Below, piece after piece: positions 46,561 through 56,443 of a stretch of 64,000 nt of DNA. A program made the translations under genes and the position numbers. The notes beneath the pieces are model-generated. The model saw nothing but the letters and a program-made list of their open reading frames with translations. It was not told the DNA's origin and did no database searches. Location of the stretch: NCBI GenBank assembly GCA_963776935.1, contig CAVZOP010000011.1:62001-126000 (forward strand), written 5' to 3'. The DNA comes from JALOLG01 sp963776935. GTDB taxonomy: Bacteria; Actinomycetota; Acidimicrobiia; Acidimicrobiales; Ilumatobacteraceae. Each line of letters opens with the position of its first letter. The stretch's first letter is position 1.

Positions 46561-49378
46561 TGGCGGGGCCACCGAGGACCCGGCGACGGGACGACGGTTC
46601 GGTCCTTCCACTGGTGCTGGTGTTGATGGTCGTCGCCGGGCTGATCGTGATCCCTCTGCTCGGCTACGCCGTCGCCGTGCTCCGCTCCAACACGGTGGTC
46701 AGCGAGCGCACCGCAGCGGTCGAGGCCGCGAAGGGCGGCGTACGGATGGCCCTCGCCGATCCCGTCGACGTGTTCCTCACATGTGACGGCGGCGGCGACC
46801 TCACCTCACCCGACCCGACCATCAACAAGATCTCGGTGACCGTCACCTGTAGCGAGCTCGAAGAGGTCGGCCCGCTCCAGGCCCTCGGGTACCAGGTGCC
46901 GATCGGCGTCACGGCGAACCAGCTTGGAGCCTCGATTCCCGTCGAGTTCAGCGGCGACCGTGCCCAGTCGGCTGCGGTCCCGCCGTATCCGGTGGCACCG
47001 GCAGGTCCGGACTGGTGGCTGGGACAGGAGTCCGCCGTCGCCACGACCGGGAAGATCTGGACGCCCGACCTCCCGCGTCTGCCAGGCACCGTGCGCACGA
47101 ACGTACCGTTCGACCTGCCGGCAGCATTCGGCTGCAAGGTGTTCTTCCCTGGTCGTTACACGACCCCGCTGACGATCACCGGCAACGTGTACTTCGCGAG
47201 CGGGGTGTACTACTTCGACAAGCCCGTCACGGTGTCGGGCAACGCCAATGTGGTCGTTGGCTATGGCCTCGAGGAACTGCCGAACCCCGACTGCTCCGAC
47301 GACATCCAGGTCGCCGCCAACGTGCTCGGCAGCCCAGGCACGTTCGACATCAACGGTGGCGGCGCGACGTGGGTGTTCGGCGGCGATGGACGACTGGTCA
47401 TCGACGATGCTGCAACGACCACCTCGCTGCGAGTCCGCTTCAACCAGCGCTACGCGGCTGCCGATCGCGGTGGCCGAGTCTCGATCATGACCGTCAACGG
47501 CGGCACCGCCGCCGGCGCCGACCATCTCGTCACCAACGTCAACAAGGTGCCGCGGTCGAAGATCCTCAGCATCGTCGACACTCCCACCCCCGGCACCATG
47601 GTCACCGCGCCGATCGACGGGAGCGGGTACGTGCCGTCGACGTCGGGCTCCGCTGGCATACCGAATGGTCTCACCGACAAGGCGCGAGTTCCGCAGGCCC
47701 CGACGGGCTTCACGGCGACTCCGCTGCGCTACTTCGAAGGGGCAACTCAGTGGGGTGCGATCCTGCTGACGTGGAACGAGGTCACCGGCCAGGCGGCCGG
47801 CGGAGCCTTCATCAACGGGTACGACGTCACGCTCAGCCCGACACCGTCGGGCGCGGCACGGTGTCAGGCCGCCGACCTGGTGGTGACCGGCGCACCCGGT
47901 GCACGTCAGGTGTCGTGCCTCGCAAGCGAAGCTGACTCTGGATACGACGTACACCGCCCACGGTCAGGGCGGTGAACGAGGTCGGGTTGGGCACGTCGAG
48001 CGCGTCGACCCCAACCACTGCCAGACCCAGAACGACTACTCCGATCAGTGCACTGATCACTGCTCCTGCGGCACCCGCCAACGTCACCGCGATCGACAGC
48101 AACGTCGACGACGTCGCCCAGGTCCGTTGGGACGTTCCCGCCACCGGCGGCGCCCCCATCACGAAGTACATGGCCACGGCTCAACGCGTGTTCCTCCAGC
48201 CCCAGGCCGACCAGCTGCCGGTTGGCGGCCCCATGAACATCAGAATGCTCCCCAACACGACGGTCGTGACCGGCGTGCCGGCGTTCGACCCCAACGGCGA
48301 TGCGTTGACGGCCCTGACGGTGGACACCGCGGCGCTTCCCGCCGCCGACGGGACCGTGACGGTTGCCGGGCGCGACCTCACCATCACGACGACCGCCACC
48401 GCCGCCGCAGGCACGTATCTGCTTCCGTACACGGTGAACGACCCGTACGGTCAGCAGACCGGCGGGACGATCACGCTGGTCGTCGCCGCGACGAACCCGA
48501 ACACCGTCCCCATCGCCAGGCCGATGACCGTGGCCGCCGATGTGGGCGTGCCGAACGTGAACCGTGTTCCCGCGTTCGACCAGAACGGTGATCCGTTGAC
48601 GATGACGCTCGGCGCCAGCGTTCCACCACTCGACCCGCTCCAGTGGACGGTGACGCCGACCGGCCTCGATGTGGCCATCACCACGACCGCTCCGGACGGG
48701 ACCTACGTGATCCCGTACACGGTGCGCGACACAGCGGGTCTGACGGCGAGCAGCACGATCACGGTGACCGTCGTCCGCGGCTACGAGAACGTCGGCACGT
48801 GCGAGGTGCTCAACGCGCCCCACACACCACTCGCCAACACCTGTGAGATCGGCCTCCCTGATCTGACGCCGGGCGACGCCACGAGCGGCAACGTCGGCTA
48901 CCGCTTCGATGTGACCGCCGTCAACGCGGTCGGCACGTCGCCAGTCGGTTCGAATGCGGCACCGCTGCCACTGGCCTTCAACGGCACGGGGGTGGGGCTC
49001 GCACCCACGCCGGCGCGGATCGTCGAGCCGTGGAAGCCCGTGCCGGTCGTCGAGATCCTGACCAAGAACACCAAGGTCGACGCCAGCGTGGCGATCGCCG
49101 GGTATGTCGCCGTGCCGATGGGTCGCGTCGTCATCACCAACCCGGACGGCGACAACGTCTCGATCAACGGCGGCCTCCTGGCCGGCACCTTCGACGTTGC
49201 CGATAGCCGTGCCGTGGTGGGCGTCGCGGACTCGCTTCCGATCGGGTTCAAGAACGACATCGTGCTCCAACGCAAGGTGAGGATCGTCGCAACGGCCCGC
49301 AACATCACTGCCGTCGCGGTCGTGCAGGTCAACGAGGACGGCGCCCAGTACCGGGTCAACTCGTGGGTGATCCAGTAG
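46560..49378 (+). CDS. large PilX-like surface protein with FN3 and Ig-like domains (frameshifted)
   Basis: ATG 46560 overlaps the preceding TGA. The N-terminus RRRDDGSVLPLVLVLMVVAG is PilX-like: a basic patch, a hydrophobic helix to about residue 40 and a helical ERTAAVEAAKGGVRMAL. Residues about 110-360 contain a beta-rich region (PGRYTTPLTITGNVYF, GGGATWVFGGDGRLVIDD). Then come an FN3-like domain (WGAILLTWNEVTG), a second FN3 (DDVAQVRWDVPATGGAPITK), two Ig/cadherin-like units with PAFDPNGD and PAFDQNGD, and a C-terminal domain. The frame breaks in the interval 47930-47965, where TYTATVRAVNEVG is the expected reading, so two apparent genes are one of about 940 residues. Probably the stalk or tip adhesin delivered by the pilus. 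Confidence 0.7.
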
Positions 49379-49448
49379 CGCAGTAAGCGTCTGTCGTGCG
49401 TCGGCCGTTCAGTCCGCCGCGCAACTCACGAATACGAAGCTGGCTCGT

Positions 49449-49454
49449 TACAGT
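49449..49454 (+). promoter_or_regulatory. -10 box (TACAGT) of the aminotransferase gene
   Basis: TACAGT lies 6 nt before GTG 49461; probably leaderless. Confidence 0.45.
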
Positions 49455-49460
49455 CGGCCC

Positions 49461-50616
49461 GTGCCGACGCGCCCGGCGGTGCCACCGACCGTCCCGCCCT
49501 TCCATGCGATGGCGATGAACCTCGCCGCCGAGCGCCGCGCCGCCAGCGGGCTCGAGGTGATCCACCTCGAAGTCGGCCAACCCGCTTCGGGTGCGCCCGC
49601 GCCGGCCGTCGCCGCCGTCCGCGCCGCGCTCGATCGGCCCCTCGGCTACACGAACGCTCCGGGGCTGGGGCCGCTGCGGCGCCGGCTCGCCGAGCGCTAC
49701 GGCGATCTGCACGACGTCGACGTCGACCCGGCCCGTGTGCTCATCGTGTCGGGCGCGTCCGCCGGCTTCACGCTCGCGTTCCTCGCCGCCTTCGGACCGG
49801 CGGCCAGGGTCGCCGTCGTCGAGCCCGGCTACCCCTGCTACCGCAACAGCCTGATCGCGCTCGGCATGGAGCCGGTGCCGATCGTCGTCGGTCCCGAGAC
49901 CCGCTGGGCGCCGACACCGGAGCTGCTCGACGCCGCTGGGGCCCTCGACGGTCTCGTCGTCGCGTCGCCGTCGAACCCCACCGGCACCGTGCTCGACGCC
50001 GGCGTCCTCGCCGAGCTGGTGCGCTATTGCGACGAGCGCGGCATGCGCCTCGTCGCCGACGAGATCTACCACGGCATCACGTACGAACGACCAGCACCGA
50101 CGCTGCTCGTCGGCGACCGAGCGGGCCATCGTCGTCAACAGCTTCTCGAAGTACTTCTCGATGACCGGCTGGCGGGTCGGGTGGGTCGTCATGCCCGACG
50201 ATCTCGCTGGGTCGATCGAGCGACTGCAGCAGAACCTCTACATCTGCGCCCCTCACGTGTCACAGATCGCCGCCATCGGAGCCCTCGACGCGACCGACGA
50301 GCTCGACGGTCATGTCGCCCGGTATCGCGTCAACCGTGACGTGCTCATCGACGGTCTCGCAGCCGCCGGTATCGACCGCATCGCCAATGCCGACGGCGCG
50401 TTCTACGTCTACGCCGACGTGTCGCACCTCACCGCCGATGTCGGCACCGACTCGCTGTCGCTGTGCTACCGCTGGCTCGACGAGATCGGCGTGGCGACGA
50501 CGCCGGGCATCGACTTCGATCTCGGTCGAGGACAACGGTTCGTGCGCTTCTCGTACGCCGGCGGGCGATCGGCGATCACTCGTGCGTGCGAGCTCCTCGC
50601 CGGTTGGCAGGCGTAA
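49461..50616 (+). CDS. class I/II aminotransferase (one frameshift)
   Basis: The start is GTG 49461. PLP-fold type I landmarks: HLEVGQPASGAPAP, LGYTNAPGLGPLRRRLA, VLIVSGASAGFTLAFLA, VVASPSNPTGTVL and LVADEIYHGITYE. An indel near 50115 breaks the Schiff-base region, read as VVNSFSKYFSMTGWRVGWVV with Lys in FSKYFS; the rest is clean to QA*. About 385 residues. The family covers aspartate, alanine and aromatic transaminases, and the substrate is not evident. The CaiB-type gene follows after 3 nt, so the two form an operon. Confidence 0.82.
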
Positions 50617-50619
50617 CGG

Positions 50620-51763
50620 ATGGCTGACCCGCCACCTCGACCCCCGCTCGCCGCACTACGCGTGCTCGATCTGTCGACGGTGCTCGCCGGCCCGAACTGC
50701 GCTCGCTACCTCGCCGACTTCGGCGCCGACGTCATCAAGGTCGAACACCCGGACGGCGACACGCTTCGCCGCCTGGCGTGGCGCGATCCCCGCGACGGCG
50801 AGGGCCTGTGGTGGAAGCTCGTCAACCGCAACAAGCGCACCATCGTCCTCGACCTCAAGGTCGCCGCCGACCGGAACGTCCTGCTCGCGCTCGTCGACGA
50901 TGCGAACGTGCTCGTCGAGAACTTCCGACCCGGTGCACTCGAGCGCCTCGGCCTGGCGCCCGACACGCTGATCGCACGGAACCCACGGTTGGTGATCACG
51001 CGAGTCACCGGCTTCGGCCAGGACGGTCCGTACGCGAACCGGCCCGGCTTCGCCACCGTGGCCGAGGGGATGTCGGGGTTCGCAGCGCTCAACGGCGCCG
51101 CCGACGGCCCACCACTGCCACCGCCGATCGCCCTCACCGACGAGGTCACCGGGCTCGCCGCGGCGTTCGCCACGATGGTCGCGCTCCACTCGGGCGTCGG
51201 TCAGGTCGTCGACGTCAACCTGCTCGAGTCGATGCTGCAGATGATGGGCCCGCTCATCAGCCTCAACGCGCTCACCGGCGAGCAGCAGCCGCGCCTCGGC
51301 GGTGGTCTCCCGTACACCGTGCCCCGTGGCACCTACCGCTGCAGCGACGGGAAGTGGGTGGCGGTGTCGACGAGCAGCGACAGCGTCGCGGCACGCGTGC
51401 TCGCGCTGCTCGGGGTCGGCGACGACGAGCGGTTCGCAGGTTTCGCCGGGCGGGCGGAACATCGGGTCGAGCTCGAGGCGATGATGAGCGAGTGGTGCTC
51501 GAGCCGCACCCAGGTCGAGGTCGTCACCGAGCTCGCTGCGGCCGACGCCGCGGTGGGTCCGGTGATGGACATGGCCGACATCGGTGCCGATCCGCACGTG
51601 GCCGCACGCGGCACGATCACCGTCGTCGGTGACACGCCGATGCAGGCCCTCATCGCCCGCCTCGAGCGCGACACCTGGGATCCTGCGCTGGCCCGGGCGC
51701 GGACTCGACGCCGACGGCCCCGACATCCGCGCCAACGGCTGGCCCACCCCACCGATCTCGTGA
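50620..51763 (+). CDS. CaiB/BaiF family (class III) CoA-transferase (one frameshift)
   Basis: About 380 residues. LRVLDLSTVLAGPNCARYLA, DFGADVIKVEHPDGD, LDLKVAADRN, VLVENFRPGALERLG, RVTGFGQDGPY and VDVNLLESMLQMMG are family hallmarks. An indel near 51670 shifts the last 30 codons; the corrected end reads LRWPGRGLDADGPDI...TPPIS*, where IRWPGR is the usual C-terminal strand. The acyl-CoA substrate is unknown. The stop codon lies inside the 21-bp inverted repeat that follows. Confidence 0.85.
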
Positions 51764-51803
51764 AGTTTCGGCGCCCCTACGACGCCGAAACTTCACGAGA
51801 TCG
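51753..51803. terminator. perfect 21-bp inverted repeat between convergent genes
   Basis: The left arm 51753-51773 (CGATCTCGTGAAGTTTCGGC plus G) is exactly complementary to 51783-51803, with a 9-nt loop. It contains the CoA-transferase stop and lies 10 nt beyond the end of the minus-strand gene: a bidirectional terminator. Confidence 0.8.
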
Positions 51804-51813
51804 GGTGTTGGGA

Positions 51814-52075
51814 TCAGGTCGGGGGAGTTGCCGGGGGCGGGTTGTCGGCGGCGGGCTCGGGGGTCGGATGGACGACCGGCTCGGCGCCTGACTACGGCGT
51901 TCGGCTCGGTGGCCGGCTTGTCGGCACCGGGGGCGACCTTTTCGGCGGCGCTGGAGACCTTGTCGTAGGCCCGCTCGACCTTGTCGGGGAGCCGGCCGCG
52001 GTTCTTTTCGACGATCTCGTCGGACTTGTCCTTGGCCTTGCCGACGGTGGTCTTCAGCTTGTCGAGAAACGACAT
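51814..52075 (-). CDS. small antitoxin-like protein (MT0933/Rv0909 type; one frameshift)
   Basis: MSFLDKLKTTVGKAKDKSDE starts a short basic helical protein like the mycobacterial MT0933-type predicted antitoxin family; CsbD-like stress proteins are a looser match. About 50 residues in, an indel shifts the Pro-rich tail, which then reads VVHPTPEPAADNPPP and stops at 51814. ATG 52075 follows a GAGGAGAT site. No toxin gene is adjacent, so a toxin-antitoxin role is not supported by context. Confidence 0.5.
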
Positions 52076-52278
52076 CGAATCTCCTCGTTGCGGTGTAGTT
52101 GGCGGGCGCCCGCGGGTTGAGGACCCTAACCCGACAGGCCACGAAACCCCGCGCTCCGATCCCGCAGTAACGGTTGGGGTTCTTGACGAGGTACTGACTG
52201 GTCACAGGACCCGACGCAGAAGAAGTCGCTCAGCGGAGCGATCTCGCTAGCGTTGGTGAACGTCGTGAGAGGCCGCGC

Positions 52279-53177
52279 GTGGATTGGCGAGTGAAGGCGT
52301 CGGTACAGGCCGCCTGTTCCGTCGCCCCGGGTGGCGCAGCGCTCCATCGGTTCCTGCAGGAGCGGATCACCCACTCGCTACCGGCCGGGCCGACGCAGGT
52401 CGCGGAGATGGTCGACGCCGCGCGACAACATCTCGCCGCGGTCGAGCGGGTCTCCGGGTCGACTGAGCGTCAGGCGATCCGCGGCTTCGAGTTCGGTGTT
52501 GGCTGGCACCTCGGCGTCGCAATCGCTACCGCGATGCTCGGCGTGGGGCGCCAGACGGTCGTCGATCGGTTCCGGCTGGCGGATGACGCTCCTGCTCCGT
52601 CACAGCATCGACAACATCGCGCCGCTGATCGAACTCGACGATCGCACCGGCCTCCGCGAGTCGGGCATCGTCGATCGACGACGCGCTCCGTGAGCTCGGC
52701 GTGACGTACCTCGCGCCGGTCGATGTGGCCGCAACGGGCCTCGACGACGAGGCGTTCGACTTCGCAAGCTCGACCAGCACCCTCGAGCACGTGCCGAGGG
52801 CCGAGATCCCACCGCTCCTCGCCGAGTGTCGACGGCTGCTCCGACCGGGCGGTGTGATCACCCTGCTGATCGACTACAAGGACCACTACGGCGCGTTCGA
52901 CCCGTCGTGCAGCGTGTACAACTTCCTTCGATTCAGCGATCGGCGCTGGCGAAAGTACTCACCCTCGTTCCACTTTCAGAATCGTTTGCGCCACAGCGAC
53001 TACGTCCACCTCGTCGAGCTGGCCGGATTCGAGATCGCTGAGGTGACGACGGTCGATCCCACCGACGCTGACCGCCGCTGGTTGCAGGACAACGAGATCG
53101 ATTCGTCATTCGCGGGCTACGCGCCCGATGACCTACTCACTCGTGATGCTCACATCGTTGCGACGCGCCCGAGCTGA
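52279..53177 (+). CDS. class I SAM-dependent methyltransferase (two frameshifts)
   Basis: The order is an N-terminal helical stretch (FLQERITHSLPAGPTQVAEM), motif I FEFGVGWHLGVAIATAML, VDRFRLADDAL, then after indels near 52595 and 52680 the segment VAATGLDDEAFDFASSTSTL and LEHVPRAEIPPLLAECRRLL, RPGGVITLLIDYKDHYG. This is the Methyltransf_11 fold with the FDxxxSxxxLEH motif. Such proteins often act on glycans or lipids near surface-polysaccharide genes, but here no such neighbours exist, so the substrate is unknown. About 298 residues. Confidence 0.7.
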
Positions 53178-53244
53178 CACCACGCTAGTCACGGACCGTG
53201 AGGGCGCACTCAGGACGGCTCCATCAACGGCGTGACGACATGGA

Positions 53245-54054
53245 CTACTTCTTGAGCAGCTTCTCGATGCGGGTCGCTGTCAACGACAGTCCCACCAACG
53301 CCAGCGCGACCAGCACCGCCACGTGACCGAGGTACGCCCACGACAACTCACCGAGGCTGAAGCCACGAACGAGCGCGACGCCGTGGTACAGCGGGCTGAG
53401 CTGCACGATCCAGGCCCAGTCGCCATAGCTCGACACCGGGTAGAACGTCGCCGAGAACAGGAACATCGGCAGCATCACCGACGGGACGTACTCGAAGTCG
53501 GCCCATGACCGCATGTAGGTCGTCACGGCCATCCCGACCGCCGAGAACGCGAACGAGATCAGGATGCACACCGGCAGCGTCATCACGACCCACCACGAGC
53601 CGGCCATGCCGAGCGCCACCAACGTCACGAGGAATGCGGCCGAGTACAGCGATCCGCGGAACGTCGAGTACCCGATCTCGCCGAGCGCGATGTCGGCCGT
53701 CGTCATCGGCGTGGCCAGGATCGCGTCGTACAGGTGGGCGTAGTGGAGCTTGTGGTACACGTTCATCGTCGACTCGTACACCGCCCCGTTCATCGCCGAT
53801 GCGGCCATCAGCGCCGGCGCGACGAACTGCTCGTACGACAGCGACTGGCCGCCAACCTCGACATCGCCGACCAGCGCGCCGAACCCGACTCGGATCGAGA
53901 GCAGGTAGAACAGCGGCTCGAAGAACCCGCTGAACAGGATGCTCCAGTTGTGCTTGTTGACGACGACCATCCGCTCGAGCATCCGCTGGGGACGGCGGGC
54001 TCGGAAGATCTGGATCGGGATGATCCGCAGCGGGAGCTCGGCCAAGGTCAGCAT
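53245..54054 (-). CDS. ABC-2 type exporter permease, second subunit
   Basis: 269 residues, six membrane helices, intact. LERMVVVNKHNWSILFSGFF, EPLFYLLSIRVGFGALVG, EQFVAPALMAASAMNGAVYE and FYPVSSYGDWAWIVQLSPLYHG are typical of NodJ/DrrB-like permeases. The start ATG overlaps the stop of the first permease (ATGA). Works with the ATPase at 54859-55785 as a heterodimeric exporter of lipids, polysaccharide or drugs. Confidence 0.88.
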   Translation of the reverse strand: MLTLAELPLRIIPIQIFRARRPQRMLERMVVVNKHNWSILFSGFFEPLFYLLSIRVGFGALVGDVEVGGQSLSYEQFVAPALMAASAMNGAVYESTMNVYHKLHYAHLYDAILATPMTTADIALGEIGYSTFRGSLYSAAFLVTLVALGMAGSWWVVMTLPVCILISFAFSAVGMAVTTYMRSWADFEYVPSVMLPMFLFSATFYPVSSYGDWAWIVQLSPLYHGVALVRGFSLGELSWAYLGHVAVLVALALVGLSLTATRIEKLLKK

Positions 54055-54839
54055 CACTCGGCCAGCCTCCGGGCGTAGGTGTGCCGGCACACGGCCAGGC
54101 CGACGGCCACGAAAGCACACAGCACGCCGATGTGCACCAAGGTGTCGGCCAGCTCGAGTCGTTCGAGCACGGCATCGCGGCACAGCTGCACCCCGTGCCA
54201 CAACGGTGTTGCCTTGGCGATCACTTGCAGCCAACCGGGCAGCTGTTCGATCGGATAGAACGCGCCGCCGAACAGGAACAGCGGCACGATCACGAACCGT
54301 TGGATCGACGGGAACGACGTCTCCCGATCGCGAGTCGACGACCACGCGGTCAGTGGCACCGAGAACGCCAGACCTGTGAGCGCACCGAACGGGATCGTCA
54401 ACAGCAGCCCCAGCGAGCGTGTCTCGTCGAAGAAGGCCAGCACGATCGCCACGCCTGCCACCGAGATCGCGGCGCGCGTCGCCTGCCAGAGCGCGACTCC
54501 CGAGACGATCTGCCCCGAGGTGAGCGGCGTCGCCGCCATCGAGCGGTACGAGTACGACCACATGAAGGCTTCCATCACCGGCCACATCGCCTCCTGCGAC
54601 GACACCATCATCGCCGTGGTCGCCAGCAGCGCGGGGGCGATGAACTCGAAGTAGGAGAGGCCGTCGAGCAGCTCGACCGAGTTCGTCCCGCGGTCGACCA
54701 AGGCGCCGACCCCGAGGCCCATCCCGAGCAGGTAGAGCAACGGTTGCACGAACGCGCCGAGCACGTTGGAGCGCCAGATCCGCCGGTAGATGGCGAAGCT
54801 GTGCTCCCACACCCGGACCGGCGCGGGCGTGCTCAACAT
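54054..54839 (-). CDS. ABC-2 type exporter permease, first subunit
   Basis: 261 residues, six helices. Start ATG 54839 (MLSTPAPVRVWEHSFAIYRR) is 19 nt after the ATPase stop. Conserved FVQPLLYLLGMGLGVGALVD, YFEFIAPALLATTAMM and GAFYPIEQLPGWLQVI match the DrrB/NodJ family. Intact and translationally coupled to the next permease. Confidence 0.88.
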   Translation of the reverse strand: MLSTPAPVRVWEHSFAIYRRIWRSNVLGAFVQPLLYLLGMGLGVGALVDRGTNSVELLDGLSYFEFIAPALLATTAMMVSSQEAMWPVMEAFMWSYSYRSMAATPLTSGQIVSGVALWQATRAAISVAGVAIVLAFFDETRSLGLLLTIPFGALTGLAFSVPLTAWSSTRDRETSFPSIQRFVIVPLFLFGGAFYPIEQLPGWLQVIAKATPLWHGVQLCRDAVLERLELADTLVHIGVLCAFVAVGLAVCRHTYARRLAE

Positions 54840-54858
54840 GGCGGACGCGCGATCTGGA

Positions 54859-55785
54859 TCATTCGACCAGGGAGCGGCCGGTGAGGTGGAGGAAGACGTC
54901 CTCGAGCGAGCTGCGCCGGACGAGCGCGCTCTCCGGATGGCTGTTCCGGCCGTGCACCTCGCTGAGCGCCGCCTCGCCATCGTCGGCGTAGATGAGCACC
55001 CGGTCGGGAAGCACCTCGGCCCGCTCGCCGACGCCGGCGACGTCGGCGGACCGCGCTTCGTTGGTACCCGCCGGGTAGCGCAGCTCCAGAACCTCGCGGG
55101 TCGAGTACCTCTCGATCAGCGAGCGTGGCGAGCCCTCGGCGACGATCTGCCCGCGGTCCATCACCACCAACCGATCGCAGAGCTGCTCGGCCTCGTCCAT
55201 GTAGTGGGTGGTGATCACCAGCGTCACCCCGCGCTGCTTCAGGCGGTAGAGGCGATCCCACAGGATGTGCCGCGCCTGCGGATCGAGGCCGGTCGTCGGC
55301 TCGTCGAGCAGCAACAGCTCGGGCTCGTTGATCAGCGAGCGGGCGATCGTGACCCGCCGCTTCATGCCACCCGAGAGCGGCTCGACCCGACTCTTGGCGC
55401 GGTCGGTGAGTTGCACGAAGTCGAGCAACTCGGCGGTTCGGCGCCGGCTCTCGGCGCGGGGGATGTCGAAGTAGCGGCCGTACAGGACGAGGTTCTCCTC
55501 GACGGTGAGCTCGCCGTCGAGCTGGTCGCTCTGGGGGACGACGCCCATCCGGGCCCGGATCGTTCGTCCGTCGACGGCGGGGTCGAGGCCGAAGATCCGC
55601 AGCTCGCCGTCGGTGACCGGCGAGACGCAGCCGATCATCCGCATCGTCGACGACTTCCCGGCGCCGTTGGGACCGAGGAATCCGAACGACTCGCCGGGCG
55701 CCACCTCGAGGTCGATGCCGTCGACCGCGGTGAAGTCGCCGAAGCGCTTGACCAGCTTGCGTGCCGAGATGAGGGGGCCGGACAT
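54859..55785 (-). CDS. ABC exporter ATPase (DrrA/NodI-like)
   Basis: 308 residues. ATG 55785 starts MSGPLISARKLVKRFGD. Walker A GPNGAGKSS, Q-loop GVVPQSDQL, signature LSGGMKRRV, Walker B LLLLDEPTTG and H-loop ITTHYMDEAEQL. The C-terminal DUF4162-like region is present. First gene of the three-gene exporter operon, divergent from the acetyltransferase 35 bp away. Confidence 0.92.
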   Translation of the reverse strand: MSGPLISARKLVKRFGDFTAVDGIDLEVAPGESFGFLGPNGAGKSSTMRMIGCVSPVTDGELRIFGLDPAVDGRTIRARMGVVPQSDQLDGELTVEENLVLYGRYFDIPRAESRRRTAELLDFVQLTDRAKSRVEPLSGGMKRRVTIARSLINEPELLLLDEPTTGLDPQARHILWDRLYRLKQRGVTLVITTHYMDEAEQLCDRLVVMDRGQIVAEGSPRSLIERYSTREVLELRYPAGTNEARSADVAGVGERAEVLPDRVLIYADDGEAALSEVHGRNSHPESALVRRSSLEDVFLHLTGRSLVE

Positions 55786-55805
55786 GCGGTGGTCGACGCT
55801 ATCGG

Positions 55806-55811
55806 TAGGTT
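55806..55811 (+). promoter_or_regulatory. -10 box (TAGGTT) of the GNAT gene
   Basis: TAGGTT lies 8 nt before ATG 55820; probably leaderless. Confidence 0.4.
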
Positions 55812-55819
55812 CGCATCCG

Positions 55820-56308
55820 ATGCCTGTCCGTTTGCTCACACCGACCGATCTCGACCGTGTCCTCGCCATCAACGAGAGCGGGGTCCCGGGAGTCGGGGCG
55901 ATCGAGGCGGCCGCGCTCGCTCACCTCGTCGACGAGTCATCCATCGCCCTGGTGGCGACGGTCGACGACCCGGCCGGCGAGATCGTCGCCGGGTTCTGCC
56001 TCGTGCTCGGTCCCGGTGCCGACTACGGCAGCGTCAACTACCGCTGGTTCTCTGACCGCTACGACGACTTCGCCTACCTCGACCGGGTGGCGATCTCGCC
56101 CGAGTTCCAAGGCCGCGGGTTGGGTCGGGCGCTGTACGACGAGGTCGAGCGGCGTACCGCCGCGGCGTGGTTCCTGCTCGAGGTCAACCTGCGGCCGCGC
56201 AACGACGGCTCGCTGGCCTTCCACGACCGTCTCGGCTTCGTCGAGGTCGGCCAACAGGAAACCGACTACGGCCACCTCGTCAGCCTGATGGCCAAACCCC
56301 TCCCCTGA
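55820..56308 (+). CDS. GNAT family N-acetyltransferase
   Basis: 162 residues, intact. RLLTPTDLDRVLAINES entry, DYGSVNYRWFSDRYDDFAYL, the acetyl-CoA pyrophosphate loop VAISPEFQGRGLGRALYDEV and the C-terminal LRPRNDGSLAFHDRLGFVEV are typical of RimI-like GNATs. The substrate cannot be told; the neighbours are unrelated. Confidence 0.88.
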   Translation: MPVRLLTPTDLDRVLAINESGVPGVGAIEAAALAHLVDESSIALVATVDDPAGEIVAGFCLVLGPGADYGSVNYRWFSDRYDDFAYLDRVAISPEFQGRGLGRALYDEVERRTAAAWFLLEVNLRPRNDGSLAFHDRLGFVEVGQQETDYGHLVSLMAKPLP

Positions 56309-56318
56309 CCCTTTCCCC

Positions 56319-56425
56319 GTTCTGTCTGCTTCAGACTGCCCGTCCGCTCATCTGAGGCAGACAGAACCGAGGGGGCTCCCGGAGTTGTCTGCTTCAGATT
56401 GCCCGTCGGCTCATCTGAGGCAGAC
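56319..56425. terminator. two similar hairpins between convergent genes
   Basis: GTTCTGTCTGCTTCAGA pairs with TCTGAGGCAGACAGAAC (56319-56367, 17 bp with one mismatch). A second, related hairpin from GTCTGCTTCAGA and TCTGAGGCAGAC lies at 56387-56425. The loops are similar too (TGCCCGTC). Probably one terminator for each of the converging genes, derived by duplication. Confidence 0.65.
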
Positions 56426-56443
56426 AGAACCGATGCGGGCCCG

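Noticed and set aside
47972..49378. Independent gene starting at 47972
   Set aside because: It lacks a signal peptide and begins in the middle of an FN3-like strand that continues the preceding reading frame after a shift.
51814..52075. Toxin-antitoxin locus
   Set aside because: Only the antitoxin-like protein is present; both neighbours are unrelated enzymes.
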